In this document: piece after piece, positions 54,195 through 63,543 of the stretch
Layout of the letters: each line of letters starts with the position of its first letter
How positions within the stretch are numbered: position 1 is the first letter of the stretch
Assembly (NCBI RefSeq): GCF_003385115.1
Contig: NZ_QUNI01000002.1
Location: 248,001-312,000 of the forward strand
DNA from: Flavobacterium aquicola
GTDB lineage: Bacteria > Bacteroidota > Bacteroidia > Flavobacteriales > Flavobacteriaceae
DNA length: 64,000 nucleotides
Reading direction: 5' to 3'
Notes under the pieces: generated by a model
Seen by the model: the letters and a program-made list of their open reading frames with translations, nothing else
Databases searched by the model: none
Told to the model about the DNA's origin: nothing
Made by a program: the position numbers and the translations under genes

Positions 54195-55382
54195 ATGAAA
54201 GCTCCCGTTAAACAAATCTGTATCATTTTTTTATTGCTTTTAACCTCTGTAGTAAAGGGCCAAAAAACATCCATAAACTTTATAGAAAACGATTATAAAC
54301 TGGCACTTGAACAATCCAAAGCTTCTAAAAAACCGCTATTTATTATGGTTTATGCTACCTGGTGTTCCCATTGCAACAAAATGAAAAGCACGGTTTTAAA
54401 AGATCCCGCAGTAATTTCTTTTTACAACAGTAATTTCATCAATGTAATGATGGATTCGGAAACGCCTGCTGGAAAAGAATTCATGAAAAAGTACAGCATA
54501 AAATCCTTTCCTGTTTTTCTTTTTTTGGATGAAAAAGAAACCCATCTATACAGCACCGGCGGGGAATTTACTACCGACGAATTTATTGCTGAAGCCAAAA
54601 AAGCCTTAAACCCAAATATGCAGCTGCCGTATTTGGAAAGAAAATTTAATGAGGATATTACGAATTCTGAAAACTGCATTCTTTATCTGAGTGCTTTACG
54701 AAAAAGTGTCGATTCCGACAAAAGCGATGATGTAACAGCCAAATATTTAGCTGCGCAAAAAGACCAGCTGATAACTGCTGCTAATTGGAAAATTTTGGCA
54801 TTTGGCGTGAATGAATTAAATTCAAAAGGTTTTGAAACAATTATAAATCATCAAAATGATTTTGCTAAAGTATCTTCCACAAAAAGAGTCGAAGCGAAGA
54901 TTATGAGTGTGGTCAAAAAAACGCTGACCCAAAACATGAATTATTTAGATTCTATCAACTATTCTAAAAATAGGATACTTGCAAAAAACATCAATATTGC
55001 AAAAGTAGATTCTTTGGTTTTTAAGTATGATTTACAAATGTATGAGGGCATCAAAAGCTGGAAAAATTATCAGCAGACTACTTTAGAATCGGCAGAGAAA
55101 CTAGCTTGGAATGACTACCCAGCGATTAACAGTATTTCCAAAATTTACATTGATCATATTACCGATAAAGAAGCTTTAAAAAAAGCTGTTGCTTGGGCTA
55201 AACGTTCCGTTGAAATCAATAATTCAGCCGAAAGCACTCTTTTGTTGGCGAGACTGTACAATAAAATCAATGATAAAAAAGCAGCAATAGAAAATGCGAG
55301 AAAGGCCAAAGCTATAATTAAAGCAATGGGCTGGGATACAAAAGATGTAGATCAATTCCTAAAAGAGTTAGGCACAAAATAA
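54195..55382 (+). CDS. Secreted thioredoxin-family protein
   Basis: 395 residues. Sec signal peptide (IFLLLLTSVVKGQ), then a thioredoxin fold at about 25-140 with the redox motif WCSHCNKM and the cis-Pro context KSFPVFLFL. The C-terminal 250 residues are helical, with TPR-like pairs near the end (LLLARLYNKINDKKAAIENA, ARKAKAIIKAMGW). Likely a periplasmic disulfide reductase or isomerase. A strong terminator follows at 55409-55445. Confidence 0.87.
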   Translation: MKAPVKQICIIFLLLLTSVVKGQKTSINFIENDYKLALEQSKASKKPLFIMVYATWCSHCNKMKSTVLKDPAVISFYNSNFINVMMDSETPAGKEFMKKYSIKSFPVFLFLDEKETHLYSTGGEFTTDEFIAEAKKALNPNMQLPYLERKFNEDITNSENCILYLSALRKSVDSDKSDDVTAKYLAAQKDQLITAANWKILAFGVNELNSKGFETIINHQNDFAKVSSTKRVEAKIMSVVKKTLTQNMNYLDSINYSKNRILAKNINIAKVDSLVFKYDLQMYEGIKSWKNYQQTTLESAEKLAWNDYPAINSISKIYIDHITDKEALKKAVAWAKRSVEINNSAESTLLLARLYNKINDKKAAIENARKAKAIIKAMGWDTKDVDQFLKELGTK

Positions 55383-55408
55383 ATGCGTAAGACAATTATT
55401 AGAACGTA

Positions 55409-55445
55409 AAAGGCAGCAGTTTTAAAAAAACAGCTGCCTTTTTTA
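55409..55445 (+). terminator. Intrinsic terminator after the thioredoxin-like gene
   Basis: AAGGCAGCAGTTTT and AAAACAGCTGCCTT pair with one mismatch, followed by a T-run. It lies 8 bp before the end of the converging PNPOx-like gene and may serve both. Confidence 0.85.
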
Positions 55446-55452
55446 TTGAATT

Positions 55453-55953
55453 CTACAGATTCAAATTTCCTTCAATTCCGTCATCCATAGTTTTACCTGT
55501 TATAAAAGCCACAGTCATTTTGGCTAATGCCACCACTTTTCCGTTTTTGTTATTCCAATAATATCCTTCATCGGGAACTACTTTTATCACGCTTAAATTG
55601 GGATCATCTTCACCTTCTGGCATCCAGACTTTTACAATTGGAGTAAATAGCTCCTTTATGATTTCCCTGTCATACAAAATTGTAGCATGACCATGCAATG
55701 TCAAAAATTGGTCGTGAGGTTCTGAGAAAAAAAGTTCCACTTTGGAATTTTCTAATATTTCATGGTTCTTTACACTGGTCTTATCGGACAAAAACCAAAG
55801 AACCCCTTCCTCATCAACTTTCTGTGCAGTCATTGGTCTAGAATTCAGCTTGTCTCCATTGTAAGTACAGAACATGCACGTTTTTATATTTTCTGCTAAA
55901 TCTTTTATTTTCTGAACAGCAGAACTGTCTTTTAAATCTTTATGATCTCCCAT
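55453..55953 (-). CDS. Pyridoxamine 5'-phosphate oxidase-like (general stress protein 26 type) protein
   Basis: 166 residues with the split beta-barrel flavin-binding pattern: MFCTYNGDKLNSRPMTAQKV, VLWFLSDKTSVKNHEI, VELFFSEPHDQFLTLHGHAT, EGYYWNNKNGKVVAL. Proteins of this group bind FMN or F420-like flavins and are stress-induced. They are not the vitamin B6 enzyme itself. It stands as a single gene on the minus strand. Confidence 0.85.
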   Translation of the reverse strand: MGDHKDLKDSSAVQKIKDLAENIKTCMFCTYNGDKLNSRPMTAQKVDEEGVLWFLSDKTSVKNHEILENSKVELFFSEPHDQFLTLHGHATILYDREIIKELFTPIVKVWMPEGEDDPNLSVIKVVPDEGYYWNNKNGKVVALAKMTVAFITGKTMDDGIEGNLNL

Positions 55954-56162
55954 AACTTTATATTTTTAAACTGTTAGTTTTCAGTAATTAACAATTTTAT
56001 AAAGTTCAAGTTTTAATGGTATTTCAAGTTATATAATTAGCTGAAAAAATTATTGAATTATAATTCTAAATTTGAAATCTCTTGAATGGAAATAGGTTTC
56101 TAAAAAGTTTATTTGGTAACAATTTTCAAAATCAATCGTCATACCCAGAAGAAAATACAAAT

Positions 56163-56888
56163 ATGAAACTGACCCTCAAAAATTTCGAACAGTCACCGCA
56201 GCTTTATGCAAGAATAGCAGGAATGCTTTATTTATTAATTATTATAGCAGGTGTATTTGGCCAGCTTTTAGTTCGAAATAAATTACTTGTTTATGGAGAC
56301 GTCGCTGCGACTGCAGGCAATATCATGAATTCTGAATTTCTATGGCGGGTGGGTATTAGTGCAGATCTGATCATGCATATTTGTGATCTGCCAGTAATGA
56401 TAATTTTATATTACCTGTTAAGACCAGTAAACAAAAAACTTGCTTTGCTTAATTTGTCTTTTAATTTAATACAGACTGCTGTTTTGGTCATCAATAAATT
56501 GAATCTGCTGGCAGCATTATTCTTCCTAAAAGATACTGAATATTTAAAATCCTTTAGCCCAGACCAGCTAAATTCTTTGTCTTATCTTTCGACTAAACTG
56601 CATGATTTTGGTTTTGGAATCGGATTAATATTTTTTGGGTTTGTCTGCCTTATCGAAGGTTATTTATTTTTTAAGTCCCGCTATTTTCCAAAAACAATTG
56701 GAGTTTTAATGTCAATTGCGGGCTTATGCTACTTGACCAATAGTTTTGTACTGATTCTTGTACCGCAATTTGCAGATATCACATTACTGATGCCGTGTTT
56801 TATTGCAGAATTATCACTTAGTTTATGGCTGATTTTTAAAGGTGTAAATCTATCGATCTGGAAAAATTCGGCTAGTAAAAACATATAA
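56163..56888 (+). CDS. DUF4386 integral membrane protein
   Basis: 241 residues from ATG 56163. The frame is open from 56082, but homologous proteins start with a short polar stretch before QLYARIAGMLYLLIIIAGVF, as here. Six hydrophobic segments are visible. RIAGMLYLLIIIAG, the early GxxxxxLLVRN and the middle PVMIILYYLLRPVNK are the DUF4386 hallmarks. Function unknown. A weak hairpin (CCTGC/GCAGG, 56894-56919) follows. Confidence 0.85.
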   Translation: MKLTLKNFEQSPQLYARIAGMLYLLIIIAGVFGQLLVRNKLLVYGDVAATAGNIMNSEFLWRVGISADLIMHICDLPVMIILYYLLRPVNKKLALLNLSFNLIQTAVLVINKLNLLAALFFLKDTEYLKSFSPDQLNSLSYLSTKLHDFGFGIGLIFFGFVCLIEGYLFFKSRYFPKTIGVLMSIAGLCYLTNSFVLILVPQFADITLLMPCFIAELSLSLWLIFKGVNLSIWKNSASKNI

Positions 56889-56960
56889 AAAAACCTGCCA
56901 GAAATTAATCTTAAGCAGGCTTCTTGTTTGAAATAATTGAGTTAGTAAGCACGTTTATTT

Positions 56961-57665
56961 CTAAGTTTTATTTTTCAATCGATCTGTTAATTCGCGTTTA
57001 TAGGTAATTCCGATTGGCAGTTTTTCCTTTTTGATAAGGACAAAATCCTTGTCGGTATCGTCAATTTTATCGATTGCTGCGATATACGATTTATGAATTC
57101 GGATAAAGTTTTTTTCGGGAAGTTCTTTTTCTAATTCGGCAGTCGTAATCGAAGCCAGATACACTCTTTTTGTCGTAAACAGCTTCACATAATTTCCAAA
57201 ACTCTGCGCATATAAAAGCTCGTCTAATGCAATGTCAATCATATAACCGTCAACCTTTACTGCAATTGAATTTACAATCACTTCTACGGGTTCGGTTTTG
57301 ATGATTTCCATGGAGAAAAAACGCTCAACAGCCTTCAGAAATCTTGGAAAATAAATAGGTTTCAAAAGATAATCAATCACGCCATAATCATAACTTTCTA
57401 AAGCAAATTCAGAATAAGCTGTCGTTAAAATCGTTTTGGGATGATTCGGAATAATTTTCAGCAGTTCCATACCTGAAATCTCAGGCATATTAATGTCCAA
57501 AAACATCAGATCGACCTTATTTTCCCGAAGATAATCCATCGCTTCAATGCCATTATAGCCCTGAAAAACCAATTCTAGTTGCGGATTCTGTTTGATATAA
57601 TTTGCCAAAACATAATGCGCTGCCGGCTCATCGTCAACAATAATGCATTTTTTTGGTTCTTTCAT
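56961..57665 (-). CDS. LytTR-family response regulator
   Basis: 234 residues. Receiver domain with acidic pocket (D11, D12), phosphorylation site D57 in LMFLDINMP, and the conserved Lys in DYLLKPIYF. C-terminal LytTR DNA-binding domain from about 130 (IDIALDELLYAQSFGNYVKL, KSYIAAIDKID). The start shares one base with the kinase stop, so the pair is translated together. Targets are unknown; the divergent RND pump next to the kinase is a candidate. Confidence 0.93.
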   Translation of the reverse strand: MKEPKKCIIVDDEPAAHYVLANYIKQNPQLELVFQGYNGIEAMDYLRENKVDLMFLDINMPEISGMELLKIIPNHPKTILTTAYSEFALESYDYGVIDYLLKPIYFPRFLKAVERFFSMEIIKTEPVEVIVNSIAVKVDGYMIDIALDELLYAQSFGNYVKLFTTKRVYLASITTAELEKELPEKNFIRIHKSYIAAIDKIDDTDKDFVLIKKEKLPIGITYKRELTDRLKNKT

Positions 57666-58705
57666 TATACAAACTTTTTTAGCTGCAGTTTTAAATCTAC
57701 AATATAAGTATTTTTATCATCTTTAATATCCAGCTGGTACTCTTTTCCATAAATCAGATTCAAGCGTTCGATGGTGTTTTTCAAACCGATTTTAGTCGAA
57801 ACCACATCCGTTTTCTTCGGAATTGAATTCACAACATGCAGATGCAATAAACCGTTTTCGACGGTAATAATAATTCGGACAAAACATTTTTCGATAGCGC
57901 AAGTTCCGTGTTTGAAAGCATTTTCTATAAAAGCAATCAATAACATGGGCGAAATTTTATAGGCATTCTCATTGTCAATTTTACTATCATACGTAATATC
58001 ACAGCGGTAACCAACACGCTCTTTTTCCAGCTGAATATAACTATTGATAAACTCCAGTTCATCTTCCAGCGAAACGCATTGTTTGTTATTACTTTCCAAC
58101 TGATAACGCATTAACTGCGAAACTTTCATGATTAAATCGGGAGTTCTTTCAGGGAATTCTAAACTAATTCCATAAAGTGTGTTGAAAGTATTGAATAAAA
58201 AATGAGGATTCAATTGTCCTTTCAGAGAATTTAACTGCATCTGATTGAAAAGCAGTGTTTCATCTGTCTGTTTTTTATTAATTCGGTAGAATTTAAAAAC
58301 AATTATCGGACTCAAAATACAGACCAAAGTTCCCAAAACACTTGCCAGCTGATAGACATAACTTCGCTGATGCGAGTTTTGATACAAATGACATTTGGCA
58401 AACATATCCAGATCTGTAATTTCATATAAGACTATCGAAAATACAAATACTCCCAAGAGGGTTAAACCAATATATGCCAGCGGTCTTTGTTCTTTGAATA
58501 ATATAGGAAGTATAAAAAAACGGTTGAACTGGGCGTGCATGTATAAAATGCAGTAGAAAAAAATACCCATCAAGATGGAAACGAAAGAACTGAACAGCAT
58601 CCAATCGTTTTTCAGGGTATAAATCGTAAATGAAAAACTGACGACGGCAATTTCCTGCCACCATTTATTCTCCATTATATCATTAAACTTTTTGTTCATT
58701 TTCAT
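57665..58705 (-). CDS. LytS/YehU-type sensor histidine kinase
   Basis: 346 residues. Four membrane segments (about 20-145), then the His_kinase domain with H168 in LKGQLNPHFLFNTFNTLYGI and an HATPase part with ENAFKHGTCA (N-box). This short type has no large extracellular sensor and may sense membrane state. It forms an operon with the LytTR regulator. Its start faces the TolC gene across a 156-bp spacer with a 29-bp palindrome. Confidence 0.92.
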   Translation of the reverse strand: MKMNKKFNDIMENKWWQEIAVVSFSFTIYTLKNDWMLFSSFVSILMGIFFYCILYMHAQFNRFFILPILFKEQRPLAYIGLTLLGVFVFSIVLYEITDLDMFAKCHLYQNSHQRSYVYQLASVLGTLVCILSPIIVFKFYRINKKQTDETLLFNQMQLNSLKGQLNPHFLFNTFNTLYGISLEFPERTPDLIMKVSQLMRYQLESNNKQCVSLEDELEFINSYIQLEKERVGYRCDITYDSKIDNENAYKISPMLLIAFIENAFKHGTCAIEKCFVRIIITVENGLLHLHVVNSIPKKTDVVSTKIGLKNTIERLNLIYGKEYQLDIKDDKNTYIVDLKLQLKKFV

Positions 58706-58753
58706 ACTTAAATAGTTTACAAATTAACTACTATTTTTTAATTATTATTCGCA

Positions 58754-58782
58754 ATAAATGACCAATTGAATTGGTCATTTAT
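58754..58782. promoter_or_regulatory. 29-bp perfect palindrome between kinase and RND pump operon
   Basis: ATAAATGACCAATT and AATTGGTCATTTAT are exact inverse complements around one G. The site lies 49 bp from the kinase start and 80 bp from the TolC start, as an operator for one or both divergent units. It looks like a TetR-type operator rather than a LytTR direct repeat. No TetR gene is in the window. Confidence 0.65.
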
Positions 58783-58861
58783 AATTGCAGTACATCATTT
58801 AAGGAGACATATATCCGCTTAAGAGGAATAATTTTGAGGCATAATTTCACATTTGAGTTTT

Positions 58862-60247
58862 ATGTATTTCAAAAAAATTACCTTATTCATTTACCTGATT
58901 TTTGCCAGCTCCGGCTTTTCACAAACCCTGTCTTTGAAAGAAGCGCTAAAAACAGGTCTTGAAAACTACGGCTCTGTAAAAGCAAAAAACAACTACAGCA
59001 AGGCTTCTCAGGAAACACTTAAACAATCCAAACGCGATTATCTCCCTAATCTGAACCTGTCTGCACAGCAGGATTACGGAACTATCAATGGGCAGAATGG
59101 TGCTTTGTACGGTTTCAATGGTCTTGGAACCGCTTCTTCAGGTCCCGCACTTCCGGAGCAGAACTGGAATTCGGCTTTCGGAGCTTTGTATCTTGTTAAT
59201 ATGAACTGGGATTTTTTCACTTTCGGAAAAGCACAGGAAAAAATCAATTTGGCCAAAGCAGATGTTCAGGTTAAAGAAAAAGATCTGAATCAGGAAAAAT
59301 TCCAACAGGAAATCAAAATTTCATCGGCTTACTTGAATTTATTAGCAAGCCAACGATTATTGATTTCACAGCAAAAGAATTTGAGCCGTGCCGAAGTTTT
59401 CAAAAAGACCGCTGTAGCCCGCGTTAAAAACGGATTATTAGCCGGAGTCGATTCTACATTGGCGACAGCCGAAGTTTCGAAAGCTAAAATCGCTTTGAAT
59501 CTGGCACGTAATTTCGTCAAAGAACAAAACAATAAACTGGTCGATTTAATGGGTGTGACACCGCAGGATTTTATCGCCGATACGCTTTTTGTGAATCAGA
59601 TTCCAAAACAATTGGCTTTCGCCGAAAAAGCTCCTGACAGCCTTCATCCGCTATTACAGTTTTATAAAACAAAGACAGATTACAGCAGTCAGCAGACCAA
59701 ATTATACAAACGTTTTTATTACCCAACGATGAGTGCGTTTGGTGTTTTGCAGACTCGTGCTTCTGGTTTTAATACCGGTTATGCTGTCGATCAGACTGCT
59801 TTTACACGAAATTACTGGGACGGCGTAAATCCAGACCGTTCTAATTATTTAGTCGGAATTGGAATCAGCTGGAACCTGACCACTCCGTTCCGAATGAGTA
59901 AACAGGTACAAGCGCAAAAATTTGTAACCGAAGCTTTGAAAGAAGAATACAATCAGGCGGACAGGGAACTGAAATCACAGCTGAATTTTGCCGAGGATAA
60001 AATAAAAATCACTTTGGAAAATTATGCCGAAGCGCCGATTCAGGTGAATGCCGCACAACGCGCATACATTCAAAAATCAGCTTTATACAAAAACGGTTTA
60101 ACAGATCTGACCGATTTGACACAAATCATGTTTACGCTGAACCGTGCCGAAATTGACCGCGATATCGTCAACAATAATGTATGGCAGTCGTTCTTACTAA
60201 AAGTAGCAGCCACGGGCAATTTTGACTTATTTACAAATGAATTTTAA
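58862..60247 (+). CDS. TolC-family outer-membrane factor
   Basis: 461 residues from ATG 58862; a TTG at 58853 is the upstream alternative. Signal peptide ending FASSGFSQ, then the duplicated helical hairpin pattern of outer-membrane efflux proteins (LSLKEALKTGLENYGSVKAK, the late LTDLTDLTQIMFTLNRAEID). It forms the exit duct of the RND pump encoded 11 bp downstream. Confidence 0.92.
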   Translation: MYFKKITLFIYLIFASSGFSQTLSLKEALKTGLENYGSVKAKNNYSKASQETLKQSKRDYLPNLNLSAQQDYGTINGQNGALYGFNGLGTASSGPALPEQNWNSAFGALYLVNMNWDFFTFGKAQEKINLAKADVQVKEKDLNQEKFQQEIKISSAYLNLLASQRLLISQQKNLSRAEVFKKTAVARVKNGLLAGVDSTLATAEVSKAKIALNLARNFVKEQNNKLVDLMGVTPQDFIADTLFVNQIPKQLAFAEKAPDSLHPLLQFYKTKTDYSSQQTKLYKRFYYPTMSAFGVLQTRASGFNTGYAVDQTAFTRNYWDGVNPDRSNYLVGIGISWNLTTPFRMSKQVQAQKFVTEALKEEYNQADRELKSQLNFAEDKIKITLENYAEAPIQVNAAQRAYIQKSALYKNGLTDLTDLTQIMFTLNRAEIDRDIVNNNVWQSFLLKVAATGNFDLFTNEF

Positions 60248-60258
60248 TTAACAACCAG

Positions 60259-63200
60259 ATGAATTTAATACGTTTTGCACTCCGCAAACCCATCTCAATA
60301 TTAGTATTGGTGGCCGGTTTATTTTTCTTCGGAATTGGCGCCATCAAGGACATCAAAGTAGATATTCTTCCGAAAATGAATCTTCCGGTAATTTATATCG
60401 CTCATCCATTTGGAGGGTACACTCCCGACCAGATGGAAGCTTATTTTGCCAAAAACTACGTGAATATTTTACCGTTTGCCAATGGTATCAAATCGGTTGA
60501 AACCAAGAATATTCAGGGGTTAATGATTATGAAATTAACCTATTACGAAAACACGAATATGGCGCAGGCCGCTGCCGAATTGGGAGCTCTTTCGAACCGA
60601 ATTCAGGCGGCATTTCCTCCAGGGACACAGCCTCCGTTTATCATCCGTTTTGATGCTTCGTCTTTGCCGATCGGTCAATTGGTTTTGAGCAGTAAAATAC
60701 GTTCTAATAATGAATTACAAGATTTAGCTAACGTCTATGTTCGTGCTTCGTTTACTTCGATTCCGGGATTATTGTCTCCGGCACCTTTTGGCGGAAGCCC
60801 AAGAACGGTAGAGGTTAACGTCGATCCAGACTTACTGCGCTCGCACAATATGACACCCGACCAAATTGTAGAAGCTATCCGCATCAACAACCAGACAGCT
60901 CCTTCTGGAAATGTCAGGATTGGCGATATCAATTACATTTCACCAACGAATAATACGATTAAGAATATTAAGGATTTTGAGCAGATTCCGTTGTTTAAAG
61001 GCGGGGTTCAGAACCTGAAATTAGGCGATGTAGCTACTGTAAAAGACGGTGCCGATGTGACCAACGGTTATGCTTTGGTTAATGGGAAACGTTCGGTTTA
61101 TATCAGTATTGCAAAGGCTGGAGACGCTTCGACCTGGGATGTGGTTCACAAATTAAAATCAGAACTGCCTAAAATTCAGAGTACGCTTCCCGAAGATGTA
61201 CAATTATCATACGAATTTGACCAGTCGGTTTATGTCATCAATTCGGTTAAAAGTTTGATTACCGAAGGAATTATCGGAGCGGTTTTGACTGGTTTAATGG
61301 TATTACTATTCTTAGGCGACCGCCGTGCCGCTTTGATTGTAATTCTGACGATTCCAATTTCGATAATTTCGGGCGTTTTGTTCCTGAAATTATTCGGGCA
61401 GACGATCAACTTAATGTCACTGAGCGGACTGGCGCTGGCCATTGGAATTCTGGTAGATGAAAGTACCGTAACGATTGAAAATATCCATCAGCATCTCGAC
61501 ATGGGAAAACCTAAGGCACTCGCTATTTGGGATGCCTGTCAGGAAATTGCACTGCCTAAATTATTGATCCTGCTTTGTATTCTTGCGGTTTTTGCACCAG
61601 CCTTTACGATGGTCGGAATTCCGGGAGCCTTGTTTCTGCCATTGGCATTAGCGATCGGATTCTCGATGGTAATTTCTTTTTTACTGTCACAGACTTTTGT
61701 TCCTGTAATGGCAAACTGGCTGATGAAAGACCATCCAAAACACGAACACGCACCGAATATCACAGATGACGAAGCTGAGTTCAACGCCTGTGGTTTAACT
61801 CCGGAATCAGAGAAACATCTGATTACACAGAAAAAAGAATATGTAGAAAGAGAAGATACTGACGGCAACGGAAAAATCAGTGCTTTCGAGCGTTTCAGAA
61901 TTCGTTTTATGCGAACAATTGATCGATTGTTTCCTTATAAAAAAGCAGCTGCTTTAACGTATTTGATTACTGCAACTGTGCTAGCGGTTCTGTTTATTAC
62001 GTTTATCGGAAAAGATGTTTTCCCAAAAGTCAATTCCAGCCAGTTTCAGCTGCGACTGCGCGCTCCCGACGGAACCCGTCTGGAACGTACTGAAGAAAAA
62101 GCCATTTTAGTTTTGAAAGAACTGAAGAAAATGGTCGGCACTGAACATATAGGAATATCGTCTGTTTATGTGGGTCAGCACCCGTCTTTGTTCTCGATTA
62201 ACCCAATTTATCTGTTCATGGCGGGTTCTCACGAAGCTGTTTTTCAGGTGAGTCTTAAAGATTATCATGCCGATATGGATGAATTTAAAGACGAGTTCCG
62301 AGCGCGAATCAAAAAGATACTGCCGGATGTAAAAATGACTTTCGAGCCTATCGAATTAACCGATAAGGTTTTGAGTCAGGGCTCTCCTACTCCAATCGAA
62401 ATCCGAATTGCAGGAAAAGACAAAAAACGAAATGAAACCTATGCAAATCAAATCGTAGATAAGCTTAATAAAATAGACTATTTCCGTGATGTGCAGATTG
62501 GCCAGCCGATTCATTATCCGGCGATGAATATTGATATTGACCGAACCCGTGCAGCCGAATTGGGCGTGGATATGGGTGATATTTCGCGTTCGCTGATTGC
62601 TTCGACATCTTCCTCTCGATACACCGAGAAAAATACGTGGATTGATGAAAAATCAGGATTATCGGTAAACGTTCAGGTTCAGGTACCGCTTAATCAGATG
62701 AAAAGCAAAACCGATATTGGAGAAATTCCGGTATTGAAAAACTCGCTTCGTCCCGTTTTGAGCGACGTTGCCAAAATCACACCTGGGTATGTAAGCGGTG
62801 AAAACGACAATTTAGGTGCTATGCCGTATATTACGGTTACCGCCAACATCCATCAAACCGATTTGGGGACGGCGACAAAAGATGTGGATGCTGCGATCAG
62901 TTCATTGGGCGAACTGCCACGCGGTTTATTCATCACGCCAATTGGAATGAGTAAAGTATTGAGCGAAACATTAAGCAGTTTACAAGTTGGTTTATTAGTT
63001 GCCATCTTTGTAATCTTCTTAATGTTGGCTGCTAATTTTCAGTCGTTCAAAGTTTCACTTGTGATTTTAACCACAGTTCCGGCGGTAGTTTTAGGTGCCT
63101 TATTGATGCTGACGATTACCGGCTCAACGCTGAATTTACAATCGTATATGGGAATCATTATGTCAGTTGGGGTTTCGATTGCCAATGCTGTTTTATTGGT

Positions 63201-63543
63201 TACCAATGCCGAACAATTGCGAAAAATAAACGGCAATGCACTCGAATCAGCGCGTGAAGCGGCGGCCTTGCGTCTTCGTCCGATTATCATGACTTCGGTG
63301 GCGATGATTGCGGGAATGTTACCGATGGCGATTGGTCACGGCGAAGGAGGCGATCAGGTTTCACCGTTGGGAAGAGCCGTTATTGGCGGACTGTTATTCT
63401 CCACCTTTGCGGTGTTATTGATACTGCCGCTGATTTTTGCCTGGGCGCAGGAACATACCACAACACAATCCGTTTCTTTGGATCCTGAAGACGAAGAAAG
63501 CATCCATTATATCTCATCATTAAAATCTAACAATGAAAAATAA
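60259..63543 (+). CDS. RND efflux permease (AcrB/hydrophobe type) with an EF-hand-like loop
   Basis: 1094 residues. Twelve membrane segments in RND layout, starting RFALRKPISILVLVAGLFFF; TM4 region LALAIGILVDESTVTIENIH. The loop between the two repeats has an extra stretch (about 495-550) holding DTDGNGKISAFE (533-544), a canonical EF-hand calcium loop. Substrates cannot be read. It is preceded by the TolC gene (11 bp) and overlaps the adaptor gene by 11 bp, so it is the middle gene of a tripartite pump operon. Confidence 0.93.
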   Translation: MNLIRFALRKPISILVLVAGLFFFGIGAIKDIKVDILPKMNLPVIYIAHPFGGYTPDQMEAYFAKNYVNILPFANGIKSVETKNIQGLMIMKLTYYENTNMAQAAAELGALSNRIQAAFPPGTQPPFIIRFDASSLPIGQLVLSSKIRSNNELQDLANVYVRASFTSIPGLLSPAPFGGSPRTVEVNVDPDLLRSHNMTPDQIVEAIRINNQTAPSGNVRIGDINYISPTNNTIKNIKDFEQIPLFKGGVQNLKLGDVATVKDGADVTNGYALVNGKRSVYISIAKAGDASTWDVVHKLKSELPKIQSTLPEDVQLSYEFDQSVYVINSVKSLITEGIIGAVLTGLMVLLFLGDRRAALIVILTIPISIISGVLFLKLFGQTINLMSLSGLALAIGILVDESTVTIENIHQHLDMGKPKALAIWDACQEIALPKLLILLCILAVFAPAFTMVGIPGALFLPLALAIGFSMVISFLLSQTFVPVMANWLMKDHPKHEHAPNITDDEAEFNACGLTPESEKHLITQKKEYVEREDTDGNGKISAFERFRIRFMRTIDRLFPYKKAAALTYLITATVLAVLFITFIGKDVFPKVNSSQFQLRLRAPDGTRLERTEEKAILVLKELKKMVGTEHIGISSVYVGQHPSLFSINPIYLFMAGSHEAVFQVSLKDYHADMDEFKDEFRARIKKILPDVKMTFEPIELTDKVLSQGSPTPIEIRIAGKDKKRNETYANQIVDKLNKIDYFRDVQIGQPIHYPAMNIDIDRTRAAELGVDMGDISRSLIASTSSSRYTEKNTWIDEKSGLSVNVQVQVPLNQMKSKTDIGEIPVLKNSLRPVLSDVAKITPGYVSGENDNLGAMPYITVTANIHQTDLGTATKDVDAAISSLGELPRGLFITPIGMSKVLSETLSSLQVGLLVAIFVIFLMLAANFQSFKVSLVILTTVPAVVLGALLMLTITGSTLNLQSYMGIIMSVGVSIANAVLLVTNAEQLRKINGNALESAREAAALRLRPIIMTSVAMIAGMLPMAIGHGEGGDQVSPLGRAVIGGLLFSTFAVLLILPLIFAWAQEHTTTQSVSLDPEDEESIHYISSLKSNNEK

